Source: Synechococcus sp. KORDI-49 (GTDB lineage Bacteria > Cyanobacteriota > Cyanobacteriia > PCC-6307 > Cyanobiaceae). Taken from it: a stretch of DNA of 64,000 nucleotides. Below are positions 40,017-48,993 of the stretch, one piece after another. Location of the stretch: assembly GCF_000737575.1 (NCBI RefSeq), contig NZ_CP006270.1, positions 189,163 through 253,162 on the forward strand, given 5' to 3'. Under the pieces are notes generated by a model, which did not search any database, was not told the origin of the DNA, and was given only the letters and a program-made list of their open reading frames with translations. Position 1 is the first letter of the stretch; each line of letters begins with the position of its first letter. The translations under genes were made by a program, and so were the position numbers.

Positions 40017-40673
40017 ATGCCCGCCGTCCGCGTTCTTGAAGAGTCCCAGCGCTACAAGCTGGATGGCAGTGACGATGCTCTCTTCTACAGCGAGCCCCGC
40101 TTCGTGCATCACCTGGATGCCGGCTTCCGGGCGACCCTGACGCAGCTCTACCGGGAGCGGATCCCCCCCTGCGCCGTGGTGCTGGATCTGATGAGCAGCT
40201 GGGTCAGCCACCTGCCTGAGGAGATCGCCTACGACGAGGTGATCGGTCACGGTCTCAATGACGAGGAGCTGGCGGCGAATCCACGGCTCGACCGCCATTG
40301 GGTCCAGAACCTCAACCGCGATCAGGTGCTGCCGCTTGAGGATGCCAGTGTTGACGTCACCCTGATCGTGGCGGGCTGGCAGTATCTGCAGCAGCCGGAG
40401 GCCATCGCCGCTGAGCTTCTTCGAGTGACCCGGCCGAATGGGGTGCTGATCTGTGCCTTCAGCAACCGGATGTTCTTCAGCAAGGCACCCCAGATCTGGA
40501 CCGATGGTGACGACCGCGATCACCTCTCCTACGTCGCCACCGTGCTGATGGCCCAGGGATGGCCGAAGCCCGAGATCATCGCCGAACAGACCCGTGGGCA
40601 GGGCGTGATGGGTCTGCTCGGAGGCAAGGGCGATCCGTTCTTTGCGGTGGTGGCCAACAAGGCTCTGGGCTGA
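40017..40673 (+). CDS. class I SAM-dependent methyltransferase-like protein
   Basis: 218 aa. LDLMSSWVSHLPEE takes the place of the usual GxGxG loop; later elements are DASVDVTLIVAGWQYLQQPE and LRVTRPNGVLICAFSNRMF. Common in cyanobacteria as a predicted methyltransferase, acceptor unknown. In the hli operon by spacing. Confidence 0.8.
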   Translation: MPAVRVLEESQRYKLDGSDDALFYSEPRFVHHLDAGFRATLTQLYRERIPPCAVVLDLMSSWVSHLPEEIAYDEVIGHGLNDEELAANPRLDRHWVQNLNRDQVLPLEDASVDVTLIVAGWQYLQQPEAIAAELLRVTRPNGVLICAFSNRMFFSKAPQIWTDGDDRDHLSYVATVLMAQGWPKPEIIAEQTRGQGVMGLLGGKGDPFFAVVANKALG

Positions 40674-41147
40674 TCAGATCAACTCAGGGTGGTTCGGATC
40701 CCCTTTGAAGGGTCCCTCCACCCGGGAGGTGATCCAGCCTCCGTAGAACCCCCCCTGTTGCGGGATGACCCGTTCTCCCTCAACCCAGCACCCATCCATC
40801 ATCTGTGGATAGAGGGCGAACCAGCCGGCCAGCTCGCGGAATCGCTCCGATGGACTCGGATAGGTCCAGACCGCTCGGGCCAGACGTCGGTCTGCAACGA
40901 CGACATCGAAGTAGCTGGCGACCCCCTTCCATTCGCAGAACGATGGTCGTCCGCCCACCGGTTGGATCAGATCCGATCGCATCGCCTCCGGCGGCAGGTA
41001 GTAGGTCGGTGGATGAAAGGTCTCGAGCACCCGCAGGCTGCGGGTCGTTTCCACCAGGGTCTGCCCCAGAGCCTTCACCAGGATGTGCTCATGGCTGGGC
41101 TCGAGGCGAGGGGGTCTTGGGTAGCTGCTGACCCGTTCCACGGTCAT
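40674..41147 (-). CDS. DUF427 family protein
   Basis: 157 aa. DUF427 features: VLETFHPPTYYLPPEAMRSD, FCEWKGVASYFDVVV and AWTYPSPSERFRELAGWFAL. Cupin-like beta fold, function not established. Convergent with the methyltransferase. The ~170 bp upstream (41148-41319) holds no gene. Confidence 0.85.
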   Translation of the reverse strand: MTVERVSSYPRPPRLEPSHEHILVKALGQTLVETTRSLRVLETFHPPTYYLPPEAMRSDLIQPVGGRPSFCEWKGVASYFDVVVADRRLARAVWTYPSPSERFRELAGWFALYPQMMDGCWVEGERVIPQQGGFYGGWITSRVEGPFKGDPNHPELI

Positions 41148-41319
41148 GATTTCGTGATAAAGACGCGATGAAATTGATGCTGGTGAGCAATTCTCTGTCG
41201 CAGAGGTTTTTATTCTGAAGGGATTATTAAGACTCTCCCCGGCTTAACCGAATCGTTCCCATTTCAAGGCTGGACATGTGCCAATAGTGGGGCATCTTTC
41301 GGATACCGACAGGTCCGGC

Positions 41320-41517
41320 ATGACATTCACCCTTCCCGGCCTGCTCCCCTGGACGTTCCGGATCGTTCTCATCGGTCAGCAGATCGTTCTGGAAGCCACT
41401 TCGGAAGGCCAGCGTCTGAGCACCGTTCTCGATCCCCGTGCGAGTCGCATCCGCAGCGGCTACGACCTGATCAGCACTCCGCAGTGTGCATTGATCAATC
41501 CCCCTTCTTTCGCCTGA
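41320..41517 (+). CDS. small protein, function unknown
   Basis: 65 aa from the ATG at 41320: LPGLLPWTFRIVLIGQQIVL, then EGQRLSTVLDPRASRIRSGY. No family recognised. An in-frame start 14 codons earlier is possible. Confidence 0.5.
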   Translation: MTFTLPGLLPWTFRIVLIGQQIVLEATSEGQRLSTVLDPRASRIRSGYDLISTPQCALINPPSFA

Positions 41518-41653
41518 GTCACTGCGATCAGGCGGGCTCACACGGCTCGCTTGATCAGCCCGTCCGGTGGTTCTGGAGACCTGAGCGTCACCCAGATCAC
41601 TTGAGACCGAGCCCGCGATCAGTCATTGTGACGCCCTTGTACTGACGTTCACG

Positions 41654-41980
41654 GTGGCGAAGACGACGGGGTTCGGTGGCAGTGACGGCGGCGGCAGCGG
41701 CAAGCGTGGCAGCGGCGGCAAGCGAAAACCCGGCAAGTCGAATCACCGGCGTGAGCAGTGCCCGATGGGCCGCGATCCCGACATTGATGCGATCAAGGCC
41801 CGTCAAAGCCTCGGTCTGCCGCTCACCGGTCGTCTCACCGAGCAGCAGGTGAAGCGTGCTCACAAGCTGCTCGCGGTGCAGCACCACCCCGACAAGGGCG
41901 GAGATCCGGAGATGATGACCCGATTCAACAACGCTCGCGACGTTCTGCTCGAACCTGAGATGGAAGCGATCCCGGGCTGA
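41654..41980 (+). CDS. short J-domain protein
   Basis: 108 aa, GTG start. A Gly/Lys-rich flexible N-terminus, then a C-terminal J-domain half with VKRAHKLLAVQHHPDKGGDP, the HPD tripeptide that stimulates DnaK ATPase, and MTRFNNARDVLL. A DnaK co-chaperone with the J-domain at the C-terminus. Confidence 0.8.
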   Translation: MAKTTGFGGSDGGGSGKRGSGGKRKPGKSNHRREQCPMGRDPDIDAIKARQSLGLPLTGRLTEQQVKRAHKLLAVQHHPDKGGDPEMMTRFNNARDVLLEPEMEAIPG

Positions 41981-41983
41981 GGA

Positions 41984-42103
41984 TCAGCCGTTGCTGCGCC
42001 CGATCACCAGCCAGCAGATCAGCAGCAGTCCGCTGAGGCTCACCACCGTGTAGATCCAGTCGGCATACGGGGTCCAGAACAGCGCGACGACGGTCGGCGT
42101 CAC
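41984..42103 (-). CDS. 39-aa membrane peptide
   Basis: GTG start. TPTVVALFWTPYADWIYTVV then SLSGLLLICWLVIGRSNG: one transmembrane helix. Its start overlaps the stop of the 29-aa peptide gene as GTGA, which strongly suggests both are translated. Confidence 0.55.
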   Translation of the reverse strand: MTPTVVALFWTPYADWIYTVVSLSGLLLICWLVIGRSNG

Positions 42104-42189
42104 TTCTCCCAGATCAGAACCAGAACCACGAACAAGGCGCCGAAGACGAGGAACGGCGTGCCGATGGTGATGATCTGCTGGGTGTCCAT
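42100..42189 (-). CDS. 29-aa membrane peptide
   Basis: MDTQQIITIGTPFLVFGALF then VVLVLIWEK: essentially one transmembrane helix, similar in size to tiny photosystem or cytochrome b6f subunits but not identifiable as one. Overlaps the next gene by 4 bp. Confidence 0.5.
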   Translation of the reverse strand: MDTQQIITIGTPFLVFGALFVVLVLIWEK

Positions 42190-42235
42190 TTCCAGTTGTG
42201 TCCGGATCGAACGTACCACCGAAAAGCCAGGCGCC

Positions 42236-42499
42236 TCAGCGGATCAGGTTGATCTTGAAAAAGCCCTGGCCGAGCCCGAAGCTGGATGGTCGATCCCTGT
42301 GAAGCGTGATCGAGACGTCGAAGTCGAGCAGCCCCTGCGCTTCGATCTGGTCCCGTGACAGACGTCCGCGGCTCTGCTCCTGATAGCGACCGATGATCTC
42401 CTCCTTGTGGTCTCCCAGATACGTGACCACTTCCTGGAGCAGGAAGTCTCTCCACTCCTCCCGATCGTGATCCGGCAGCGGTGGTGTCGGTGAGCTCAT
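42236..42499 (-). CDS. conserved-type small protein, function unknown
   Basis: 87 aa: EEWRDFLLQEVVTYLGDHKE, IIGRYQEQSRGRLSRDQIEA, GLLDFDVSITLHRDRPSS. Well-formed alpha-beta protein. Overlaps the upstream gene by 4 bp (ATGA). No family recognised. Confidence 0.65.
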   Translation of the reverse strand: MSSPTPPLPDHDREEWRDFLLQEVVTYLGDHKEEIIGRYQEQSRGRLSRDQIEAQGLLDFDVSITLHRDRPSSFGLGQGFFKINLIR

Positions 42500-42795
42500 C
42501 TGTCGGCCTCGGCCTCACGGGAGAGAACGAGGTCATGAACCTGTTTCACCAGGGCGGCATTGGCCCGCTTGCCCCGCGACAGGCTGCGGTTGCCGGCGGC
42601 CTGCTCGAACAGCTCCTTCATGCCCTGCAGCTCCTGCGCGCGGGCCGCGGGCTCCAGGCGCAGAACCGTGAACGCGGAGGCGCTGACCAGAAAATCAATG
42701 CGGCGACGCAGATGTCTGTTCTGACGGGAGCCGATCACGGCCGCGGCGGCAGCACCGCCGGCTGCGGCGAGGACGGGCACGAGCCAGGTCAGCAT
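42496..42795 (-). CDS. small membrane-anchored protein
   Basis: 99 aa. N-terminal transmembrane segment (LTWLVPVLAAAGGAAAAAVI), basic patch, then helices with AFTVLRLEPAARAQELQGMK. Coupled to the 87-aa gene by ATGA. Function unknown. Confidence 0.65.
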   Translation of the reverse strand: MLTWLVPVLAAAGGAAAAAVIGSRQNRHLRRRIDFLVSASAFTVLRLEPAARAQELQGMKELFEQAAGNRSLSRGKRANAALVKQVHDLVLSREAEADR

Positions 42796-42842
42796 GTCGC
42801 CGCGAGCGTGAATGTCGAGGCAACCGTAGGGGTGATGTGGCG

Positions 42843-43379
42843 CTAAAGCACCCGATAGCCATACCAGTCCGGTGTCTCCGGAGGGTCCTCGCCGTGATCC
42901 AGCGGGGTCAGCTGCAGCCGCCAGCGTCCGTTCCCTTCGATCGGCAGCAGATCATCCAGCTCCTCCGGTGGTGCCAGACAGTGCAGATCATCCTTGTGCA
43001 CCTGGTCGTATTCCCTCAGCCACAGCCGTTTCGCCCTGGCCTTGGCGGCCTGGGATGAGGTGGCCACCAGCAGCCCGAAGCGATGGCGTTCCGCCATGTC
43101 GTTCGGGTCATAGGCGCCCAGATTCACGAACCAGAGTTGCGGTGTTCCGCTCCTGCGGGCCTCCGTCTCCGGTTCTTCCAGCACCTCCACACGGTGGCCA
43201 TCCACACGGGTGATGCGCCGGTAGCTGTCCACATGCATCCCCCGGCGCTGACCGATCCACTGCCGGCGCAGATCCGGGATGGTGTCGTCAAAGCAGTCGC
43301 CCACCACCCAGCGCACGTCGTGAAGTTCCACATGACATCCCTTGATTCGGCCGCCGAGAACGACGAGGAACAGATCCAT
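42843..43379 (-). CDS. DUF1543 family protein
   Basis: 178 aa. Two DUF1543 repeats: FLVVLGGRIKGCHVELHDVR and LWFVNLGAYDPNDMAERHRF, each followed by a helix. Function unknown. Follows the chromate transporter on the same strand, 1 bp apart. Confidence 0.85.
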   Translation of the reverse strand: MDLFLVVLGGRIKGCHVELHDVRWVVGDCFDDTIPDLRRQWIGQRRGMHVDSYRRITRVDGHRVEVLEEPETEARRSGTPQLWFVNLGAYDPNDMAERHRFGLLVATSSQAAKARAKRLWLREYDQVHKDDLHCLAPPEELDDLLPIEGNGRWRLQLTPLDHGEDPPETPDWYGYRVL

Positions 43380-43380
43380 C

Positions 43381-44583
43381 TCAGACCAGCGCTTCGATCA
43401 GCACGCCGATCATCAGGGCGATGGCGATCAGTGGCAGTGGTTTCATCCGCCCGCTGACGCTCAGCCAGAGGCTCACGACAAACAACGGCAGCTGAATCCA
43501 GGGCAGTCCCACCTGCAGCGCTGTTGCGCTGATCGACACCGCCGCCCCGGCCACCGCTCCCGGAACGCCTGCCAGCAATCCCTCCAGAACCATCCGCACC
43601 CGTGGCTGTCGGCGCAGGCGCTGCAGCAGCGGCGTCGCCAGCAGGATGAAGCCGAAGCTGGGCAGGAAGATTCCGATCGTGGCAGCCGCCGCGCCGGCCA
43701 GGCCCGCTGCGAAGCCTCCGGCATCCCAGCCCGCCTGGTAGCCGACGAAGGTGCTGGTCAGCACCACAGGCCCGGGGGAAATCTGTCCGATCGCCACACC
43801 GTCGAGAAACTCGCCGGGGCTGAGCCAGCCCAGCTCCACCACCTGCTGCTGCAGGAGCGGAATGATCACCAGCCCCCCGCCGAACACCAGCAGACCGGTC
43901 TTGAAGAAAACGCTGAACAGCCCTGTCATCAGACCGGTTCCGGCGCTGCCGGCTCCAGCGGTCAGACCCAGGGGCAGTGGCAGCAGCAGTGCCGCTCCCT
44001 TCGACTGGTCCAGCGGGGCGCTGAACAACCGGGCCAGACCCGCCAGCAGCAGCAGCAGACCGGCGGGAAGCGGCAGGTCGCCCAGGGTATTGAGCAGAAC
44101 CCCCAGCATCACCAGGGCGGCGGTGAGGATCTGCCACCGCTCGGTGCGCCGGCGGATCAGTTTCCAGGCGAAGGCCCAGATGATCGCGGCCACCACCGGT
44201 TGGATGGTCTGCAGCGCGGTCGTGAAGCTGGGAAGGGCCTGCCCGTTGCGCCAGAGCTCACTGAGCAGCAGCACGATCAACATCCCGGGCAGCAGGAAGC
44301 AGGTGCCGCTCACCAGTCCGCCGATCCAGCCATGGCGAAGCCATCCCAGGTAGATCGCCATCTGACTGGAGGCCGGCCCCGGCAAGGCTTCACAGAGGCC
44401 GAGGCCTTCCTCGAAGCGCTCAGGATCCACCCACTGGCGGATCTCCACGATCTCGTTGCGCAGCATCGCGATGTGGGCCTGGGGGCCTCCGAAACCCAGC
44501 ACCCCGATGCGCAGGAACAGTCCGGCGAACTGAGGCCAGGGCACGTTCTGTTTCTCCGGCACAGCTGATGGCGTCGAGCTCAT
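43381..44583 (-). CDS. chrA: chromate efflux transporter (two CHR domains)
   Basis: 400 aa with about ten hydrophobic segments. Both halves carry the CHR signature: FLRIGVLGFGGPQAHIAMLR (first) and FFKTGLLVFGGGLVIIPLLQ (second), with LPGPASSQMAIYLG and QISPGPVVLTSTFVG. ChrA proteins export chromate, possibly exchanging with sulfate. Cytoplasmic membrane. Confidence 0.92.
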   Translation of the reverse strand: MSSTPSAVPEKQNVPWPQFAGLFLRIGVLGFGGPQAHIAMLRNEIVEIRQWVDPERFEEGLGLCEALPGPASSQMAIYLGWLRHGWIGGLVSGTCFLLPGMLIVLLLSELWRNGQALPSFTTALQTIQPVVAAIIWAFAWKLIRRRTERWQILTAALVMLGVLLNTLGDLPLPAGLLLLLAGLARLFSAPLDQSKGAALLLPLPLGLTAGAGSAGTGLMTGLFSVFFKTGLLVFGGGLVIIPLLQQQVVELGWLSPGEFLDGVAIGQISPGPVVLTSTFVGYQAGWDAGGFAAGLAGAAAATIGIFLPSFGFILLATPLLQRLRRQPRVRMVLEGLLAGVPGAVAGAAVSISATALQVGLPWIQLPLFVVSLWLSVSGRMKPLPLIAIALMIGVLIEALV

Positions 44584-44642
44584 CCGCCCGGTGTGACGAT
44601 CCGCCCGAAACTTAGATCTGTCCTGAGATCAGCAGCGTGATC

Positions 44643-47144
44643 TCACGCACCTGATTGCTCCCGTCGGAGCGCCTCCTCCTGCATCCTCTGAATGCGTTCC
44701 AGAACGGTTTCGTTGCTCATGCGGTTGTTGAGCCGCTCCACCAGCAGCGGGAAGGCCAGGGGGCCGGGCCGCGGCGTTGCCACGTGCAGCCATTCCTGCT
44801 GTGCAGCCCGCTGCAGAGCTGCCTCCAGGCGCGACAGCTCCAACTGTTCATCGAGCACTTCACGGCGCGCCTGCAGCAGCAGACGGTTCTGCGGTTCATG
44901 GCGTTCGAACACGTCGAACAGCAGCGAAGCACTGATCTGCAGCTGTCCGGTGCTCTTGCCAGATCCTGGAAAGCCTCGATGCATCAGGCCGGCCACCTGA
45001 GCGATGGCACGGAAGCGTCGCCGTTGCAGTTCCGAGAGGTTGAGGGCCGCTTCCAGATCGCGTTCCAGATGGTCCGTGTTCAGCAGCAGATCGCTGTGGT
45101 CCTCCAGCAGTTCCGCCATCGGGTAAGTCTTCGGTGCCAGCAGCTCGAAGCCGTAGTCGTTCACGGAGACGGTGATTGTGCCTCGCTCCAGCTGTGTGAG
45201 ACGGGAGGCCCACAGAAAGCCGATGCCTTCATGCACGAAGCGACCCTCGAAGGGATAGGCGTAGAGATGGGTTCCCTCCCGCGTGCGGCAGGTTTCGATC
45301 AGCAGCTGACCGATGCGGGGGAGAACCGAGAGATCCTGCTGACGTTCGAACAGCGGTGTGAGGGCCTGCAGTTCCGGAGTGTCCAGCTCACCGCGGCTCG
45401 CCCGATCCACCTCGAGACGCAGGTGGTGGGTCAGCAGATCCGAGAGCGCCATCTGACCTCCTGCCCAGGCCGGCACAGTGCGGCTCTTGCGGTTGCTCAC
45501 CTTCACGTAGGCGGTCATGTCCCGCAGCCGCACGAACTCCAGCTGGCGGCCAGAGAAGAAGAACACATCCTTGGGCTTCAGCTGGCCGATGAAGGTTTCC
45601 TCCACGTGGCCGAGCACGGCACCCCGCACGAAGCGCACCGTGATCGCTGGTGCAGCGGTGATCGTGCCGATGTTCAGCCGGTGCAGCCGTGCGATGGCGC
45701 TGTCCCGCACCCGGAAGCGCTGCACTGCTTCATCCCATTCCAGTTTCCGGTAGCGGGGATAGGCCGCCAGGCAGTCGCCGCCGTGTTCCAGGAAGCGAAG
45801 GCACCAGTCCCAGTCCTCCTGAGCCAGGTTGGAGAAGGCGGCACTGCTGCGCACGGCCCGCAACGTCTCCTCCGGGTGGAATCCCGCTCCGCAGGCGAGG
45901 CTCGTGAGGTGCTGCAGCAGAACGTCCAACGGTGCATTCGGCGGTCGGCGCTGTTCCACCAGCCCTTCCTCCAGACCACGGCGAACCGCACTGAGTTCGA
46001 GCAGCTCCAGAGCATTCGTGGGCATGAACAGCACCTGGGAAGTTCCGCCCGGCAGGTGTGCGGAGCGTCCCGCCCGTTGCAGCAGCCGCGCCAGGTTCTT
46101 GGGGCTGCCGATCTGAACCACCTGCTCCACGGGCTGGAAGTCCACCCCCAGATCCAGGGAGCTGGTGCAGACCACCCAGCGAATCGTGCCGGCTTTCACC
46201 GACGCTTCGATCGCCTCCCGTTCGCTGCGGTCGATGGCGCTGTGGTGCAGAGCCAGGGCTCCCTCCATCTCAGGGCAGGCGAATCTGAGGCACTGGAACC
46301 ACCGTTCCGACTGGTTGCGGGTGTTGGTGAACAGCAATGTGCTGATACCTGGGTTCATCGCCGCCACCAGGTCCTCGTACATCCGCAACCCGAGATGTCC
46401 GGCCCAGGGGAAGCCATCGATCGTTTCCGGAAGCAGGCTGCGGATCTCCGTGACCCGTGCCGGTGCTCCCCCGATGATCACCGGGTCGCCGTCGGTGCCG
46501 AGAGCGTGGCGGGCGGCCTGAGCGAGGTTGCCGATGGTGGCGCTGATCGCCCAGGTCTGCAACGACGGCCGCTGCTGCCGCAGCCAGCTGAGGCAGAGCT
46601 CGGTCTGCGTGCCGCGCTTGCTGCCCATCAGTTCGTGCCATTCATCGAGCACCACCGTGTCGAGATGGCGGAACAGCTCCTCCGCTTTGCTGTTGCTGAG
46701 CAGCAGGGTCAGCGATTCCGGTGTGGTGACCAGGATCTGGGGAGGTGACTTCAGCTGTTTCGAACGTTCGCTGCTGCTGCTGTCGCCGTTGCGGATGCCC
46801 ACGCGCAAGGGCCAGCGCATCTCGGTGATCGGCTCCCGGATCGCCAGGGCGAGATCACGGCTGAGCGCGCGCAGGGGTGTGATGTACAGCAGTCGGATGC
46901 CCGGATGCTCCCCCGTTTCCGCCAGCATTGCGGCGATCGGTCCCATCACGGCGGCGAAGGTCTTGCCGGAGCCGGTGGGCACCTGAATCAGACCGCTGCG
47001 GCCCTCGAGATAGGCCGCCCAGCTGCGCTGCTGAAAGGGAAGCGGGCTCCAGCCCCGGCGTTCGAACCAGGACTGGATCGGCACCAGGATCGGGTCAGGG
47101 CTCACGGCGCGATTCCGTTCTGCAGCTGTCTTAACCATCCGCAC
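44643..47144 (-). CDS. ligase-associated DEXH-box helicase (Lhr-type)
   Basis: 833 aa, a typical length. Motif I PTGSGKTFA, motif II VLDEWHEL (DEWH), motif III ISATIGN, motif VI QRAGRSAH; the C-terminal half is the winged-helix and Lhr-like region. In bacteria this helicase clusters with an ATP-dependent DNA ligase, an MBL exonuclease and the PdeM phosphoesterase as the ligase-associated DNA damage response set. Here the ligase lies 1.8 kb on, beyond an amylase gene. Confidence 0.9.
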   Translation of the reverse strand: MRMVKTAAERNRAVSPDPILVPIQSWFERRGWSPLPFQQRSWAAYLEGRSGLIQVPTGSGKTFAAVMGPIAAMLAETGEHPGIRLLYITPLRALSRDLALAIREPITEMRWPLRVGIRNGDSSSSERSKQLKSPPQILVTTPESLTLLLSNSKAEELFRHLDTVVLDEWHELMGSKRGTQTELCLSWLRQQRPSLQTWAISATIGNLAQAARHALGTDGDPVIIGGAPARVTEIRSLLPETIDGFPWAGHLGLRMYEDLVAAMNPGISTLLFTNTRNQSERWFQCLRFACPEMEGALALHHSAIDRSEREAIEASVKAGTIRWVVCTSSLDLGVDFQPVEQVVQIGSPKNLARLLQRAGRSAHLPGGTSQVLFMPTNALELLELSAVRRGLEEGLVEQRRPPNAPLDVLLQHLTSLACGAGFHPEETLRAVRSSAAFSNLAQEDWDWCLRFLEHGGDCLAAYPRYRKLEWDEAVQRFRVRDSAIARLHRLNIGTITAAPAITVRFVRGAVLGHVEETFIGQLKPKDVFFFSGRQLEFVRLRDMTAYVKVSNRKSRTVPAWAGGQMALSDLLTHHLRLEVDRASRGELDTPELQALTPLFERQQDLSVLPRIGQLLIETCRTREGTHLYAYPFEGRFVHEGIGFLWASRLTQLERGTITVSVNDYGFELLAPKTYPMAELLEDHSDLLLNTDHLERDLEAALNLSELQRRRFRAIAQVAGLMHRGFPGSGKSTGQLQISASLLFDVFERHEPQNRLLLQARREVLDEQLELSRLEAALQRAAQQEWLHVATPRPGPLAFPLLVERLNNRMSNETVLERIQRMQEEALRREQSGA

Positions 47145-47175
47145 CTAGTGCACGGGAAGTGACAGCCCCCGCTCC

Positions 47176-48993
47176 ATGACCGCGCTCATTCAACGGGACA
47201 GCAGCCAGCAGCTTGTGGTCGAGGAGGCGGACTTCCGCAAGGAGACCATCTATTTCATCGTTGTGGACCGCTTTTTCAGCGGATCGGTCGACAACGACGA
47301 GGTCGGCCGGGCCGGTCTGTTCGATCCCTCCCATCAGCACTGGGGCAACTACTGGGGGGGAGATCTAGAGGGCCTGATCGCCAAGGCGGATTACCTCTGC
47401 TCCCTCGGTGTCACCGCCCTCTGGCTGTCTCCCCTGTTCGAGCAGGTGGACGACAAGCTTCACGAGTTCGCCCCGATGCATGGCTACTGGACCCGTGACT
47501 TCAAACGACTCAATCCCCATTTCATCGATGCCGGCGATGACACCTGTGTGCACCGCTCCAGGACCCTGCGTCGGCTCGTGGACACCATGCATTCCCGAGG
47601 CATCAAGTTGATCCTGGATGTGGTGTGCAACCACAGTTCGCCCGAGATCAACGGCAGCAAGGGAGTGGTGCTTGACGACGGTCAGCCTCTGGCTGATTTC
47701 AACAATGACGTCAATGATTTTTACCACCATTACCCGAGCATCACGGACTGGAACGACGAGTTCCAGCTGATCCACTTCGAAATGATGGGGTTGGCGACCT
47801 TCAACGAGTCGAATCCCGACTATCGCCGTTACATCAAATCAGCGATCTGCAGCTGGCTGGATGCCGGATTCGATGCCCTTCGCATCGACACCGTGAAGCA
47901 CATGCCGGTGTGGTTCTGGCAGGAATTCGTCACGGACATCCAGGCGCACAAGCCCAGCACCTTCATCTTCGGCGAATACGGCTTCGGCAACCCCGAGGAG
48001 CCGCGCACGGTGGAGTACGCGAATCACACCGGGATGTCGATTCTCGACTTCGGCCTCTGCGATGCGGTCCGCGAGGCCTTCACCAATTCCCAGCGTGGGT
48101 TCTGCGCCGTGCAGGACCTGCTGGGGCAGGACCCCGTCTACGACAGGGCGAATGAGCTGGTGACCTTCTTTGACAATCACGACATGCCGCGGTTCCTCTC
48201 GATCTGTCCGGATCACGGCAGGCTCGAACTCGCCACAGTGCTGCTGCTGACGCTGCGCGGGATCCCGTGTCTCTTCTACGGCACCGAGCAGTACCTGGTG
48301 AACAGCACCAACGGTGGAGCCGATCCCTACAACCGGCCGATGATGACCTCCTGGGATGTGGACGGCGTCCTGGTGGGCCTGATCCGGATTCTCACGGCGC
48401 TGCGTCAGGAGAACCGCGCACTCGCCTATGGATCCCACCGGCAGCACTGGATCAATCCCGCGACCTACGTGTTTTCCCGCCGGTATCGGGACAACCGCGT
48501 TCTGGTGATGCTCAACCAGGGCGAACCGCTCACCCTGGGCATCCCGCAGTGCGACCTGCCCGATGGTCTGCACCGCTGTCTGCTCACGGGGGAGACCGTT
48601 CAGGTGACCAACGGCTCCATTGACGAGATCCGCCTGGAACCGATGGCCCGGCGGGTGTTCAGCGTGGTCGGGGACTCCGTTGAAGCCCCGGTGGTGCTGA
48701 AGGTGGCCGTCAACGGCTACGCCACCCATCCCGGAGAGCGCATCGTGCTCACAGGCGATTGTCCGGAACTGGGGGAGTGGGATCTGGCTGCTTCCGTGGA
48801 GCTGGAGTACATCAACGGGGATTGCTGGTTTGCAGAGGTTCCGTTCAGCCGCAGCATCGGACGCAGCATCCGCTACAAGGCCGTGGTGCTGGGGGATGGA
48901 GGTCCTCCTGTTTACGAGAACGTCCTGCATCGCCACTACACCCTGCCGCTGCAGGGCCGCCTGAAGCTCAACCTGAACTGGAGCCGTCTCTGA
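47176..48993 (+). CDS. GH13 alpha-amylase with C-terminal CBM20
   Basis: 605 aa. (beta/alpha)8 barrel with nucleophile Asp at RIDTVKH (~238), acid/base Glu at FGEYGF (~267) and FDNHD (~333). The last ~100 residues (VKVAVNGYATHPGERIVLTG and DCPELGEWDLAASV) are a starch-binding CBM20. No signal peptide, so an intracellular starch/glycogen hydrolase or CGTase-like enzyme. It sits divergent to the helicase and overlaps the convergent ligase end by 26 bp. Confidence 0.9.
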   Translation: MTALIQRDSSQQLVVEEADFRKETIYFIVVDRFFSGSVDNDEVGRAGLFDPSHQHWGNYWGGDLEGLIAKADYLCSLGVTALWLSPLFEQVDDKLHEFAPMHGYWTRDFKRLNPHFIDAGDDTCVHRSRTLRRLVDTMHSRGIKLILDVVCNHSSPEINGSKGVVLDDGQPLADFNNDVNDFYHHYPSITDWNDEFQLIHFEMMGLATFNESNPDYRRYIKSAICSWLDAGFDALRIDTVKHMPVWFWQEFVTDIQAHKPSTFIFGEYGFGNPEEPRTVEYANHTGMSILDFGLCDAVREAFTNSQRGFCAVQDLLGQDPVYDRANELVTFFDNHDMPRFLSICPDHGRLELATVLLLTLRGIPCLFYGTEQYLVNSTNGGADPYNRPMMTSWDVDGVLVGLIRILTALRQENRALAYGSHRQHWINPATYVFSRRYRDNRVLVMLNQGEPLTLGIPQCDLPDGLHRCLLTGETVQVTNGSIDEIRLEPMARRVFSVVGDSVEAPVVLKVAVNGYATHPGERIVLTGDCPELGEWDLAASVELEYINGDCWFAEVPFSRSIGRSIRYKAVVLGDGGPPVYENVLHRHYTLPLQGRLKLNLNWSRL

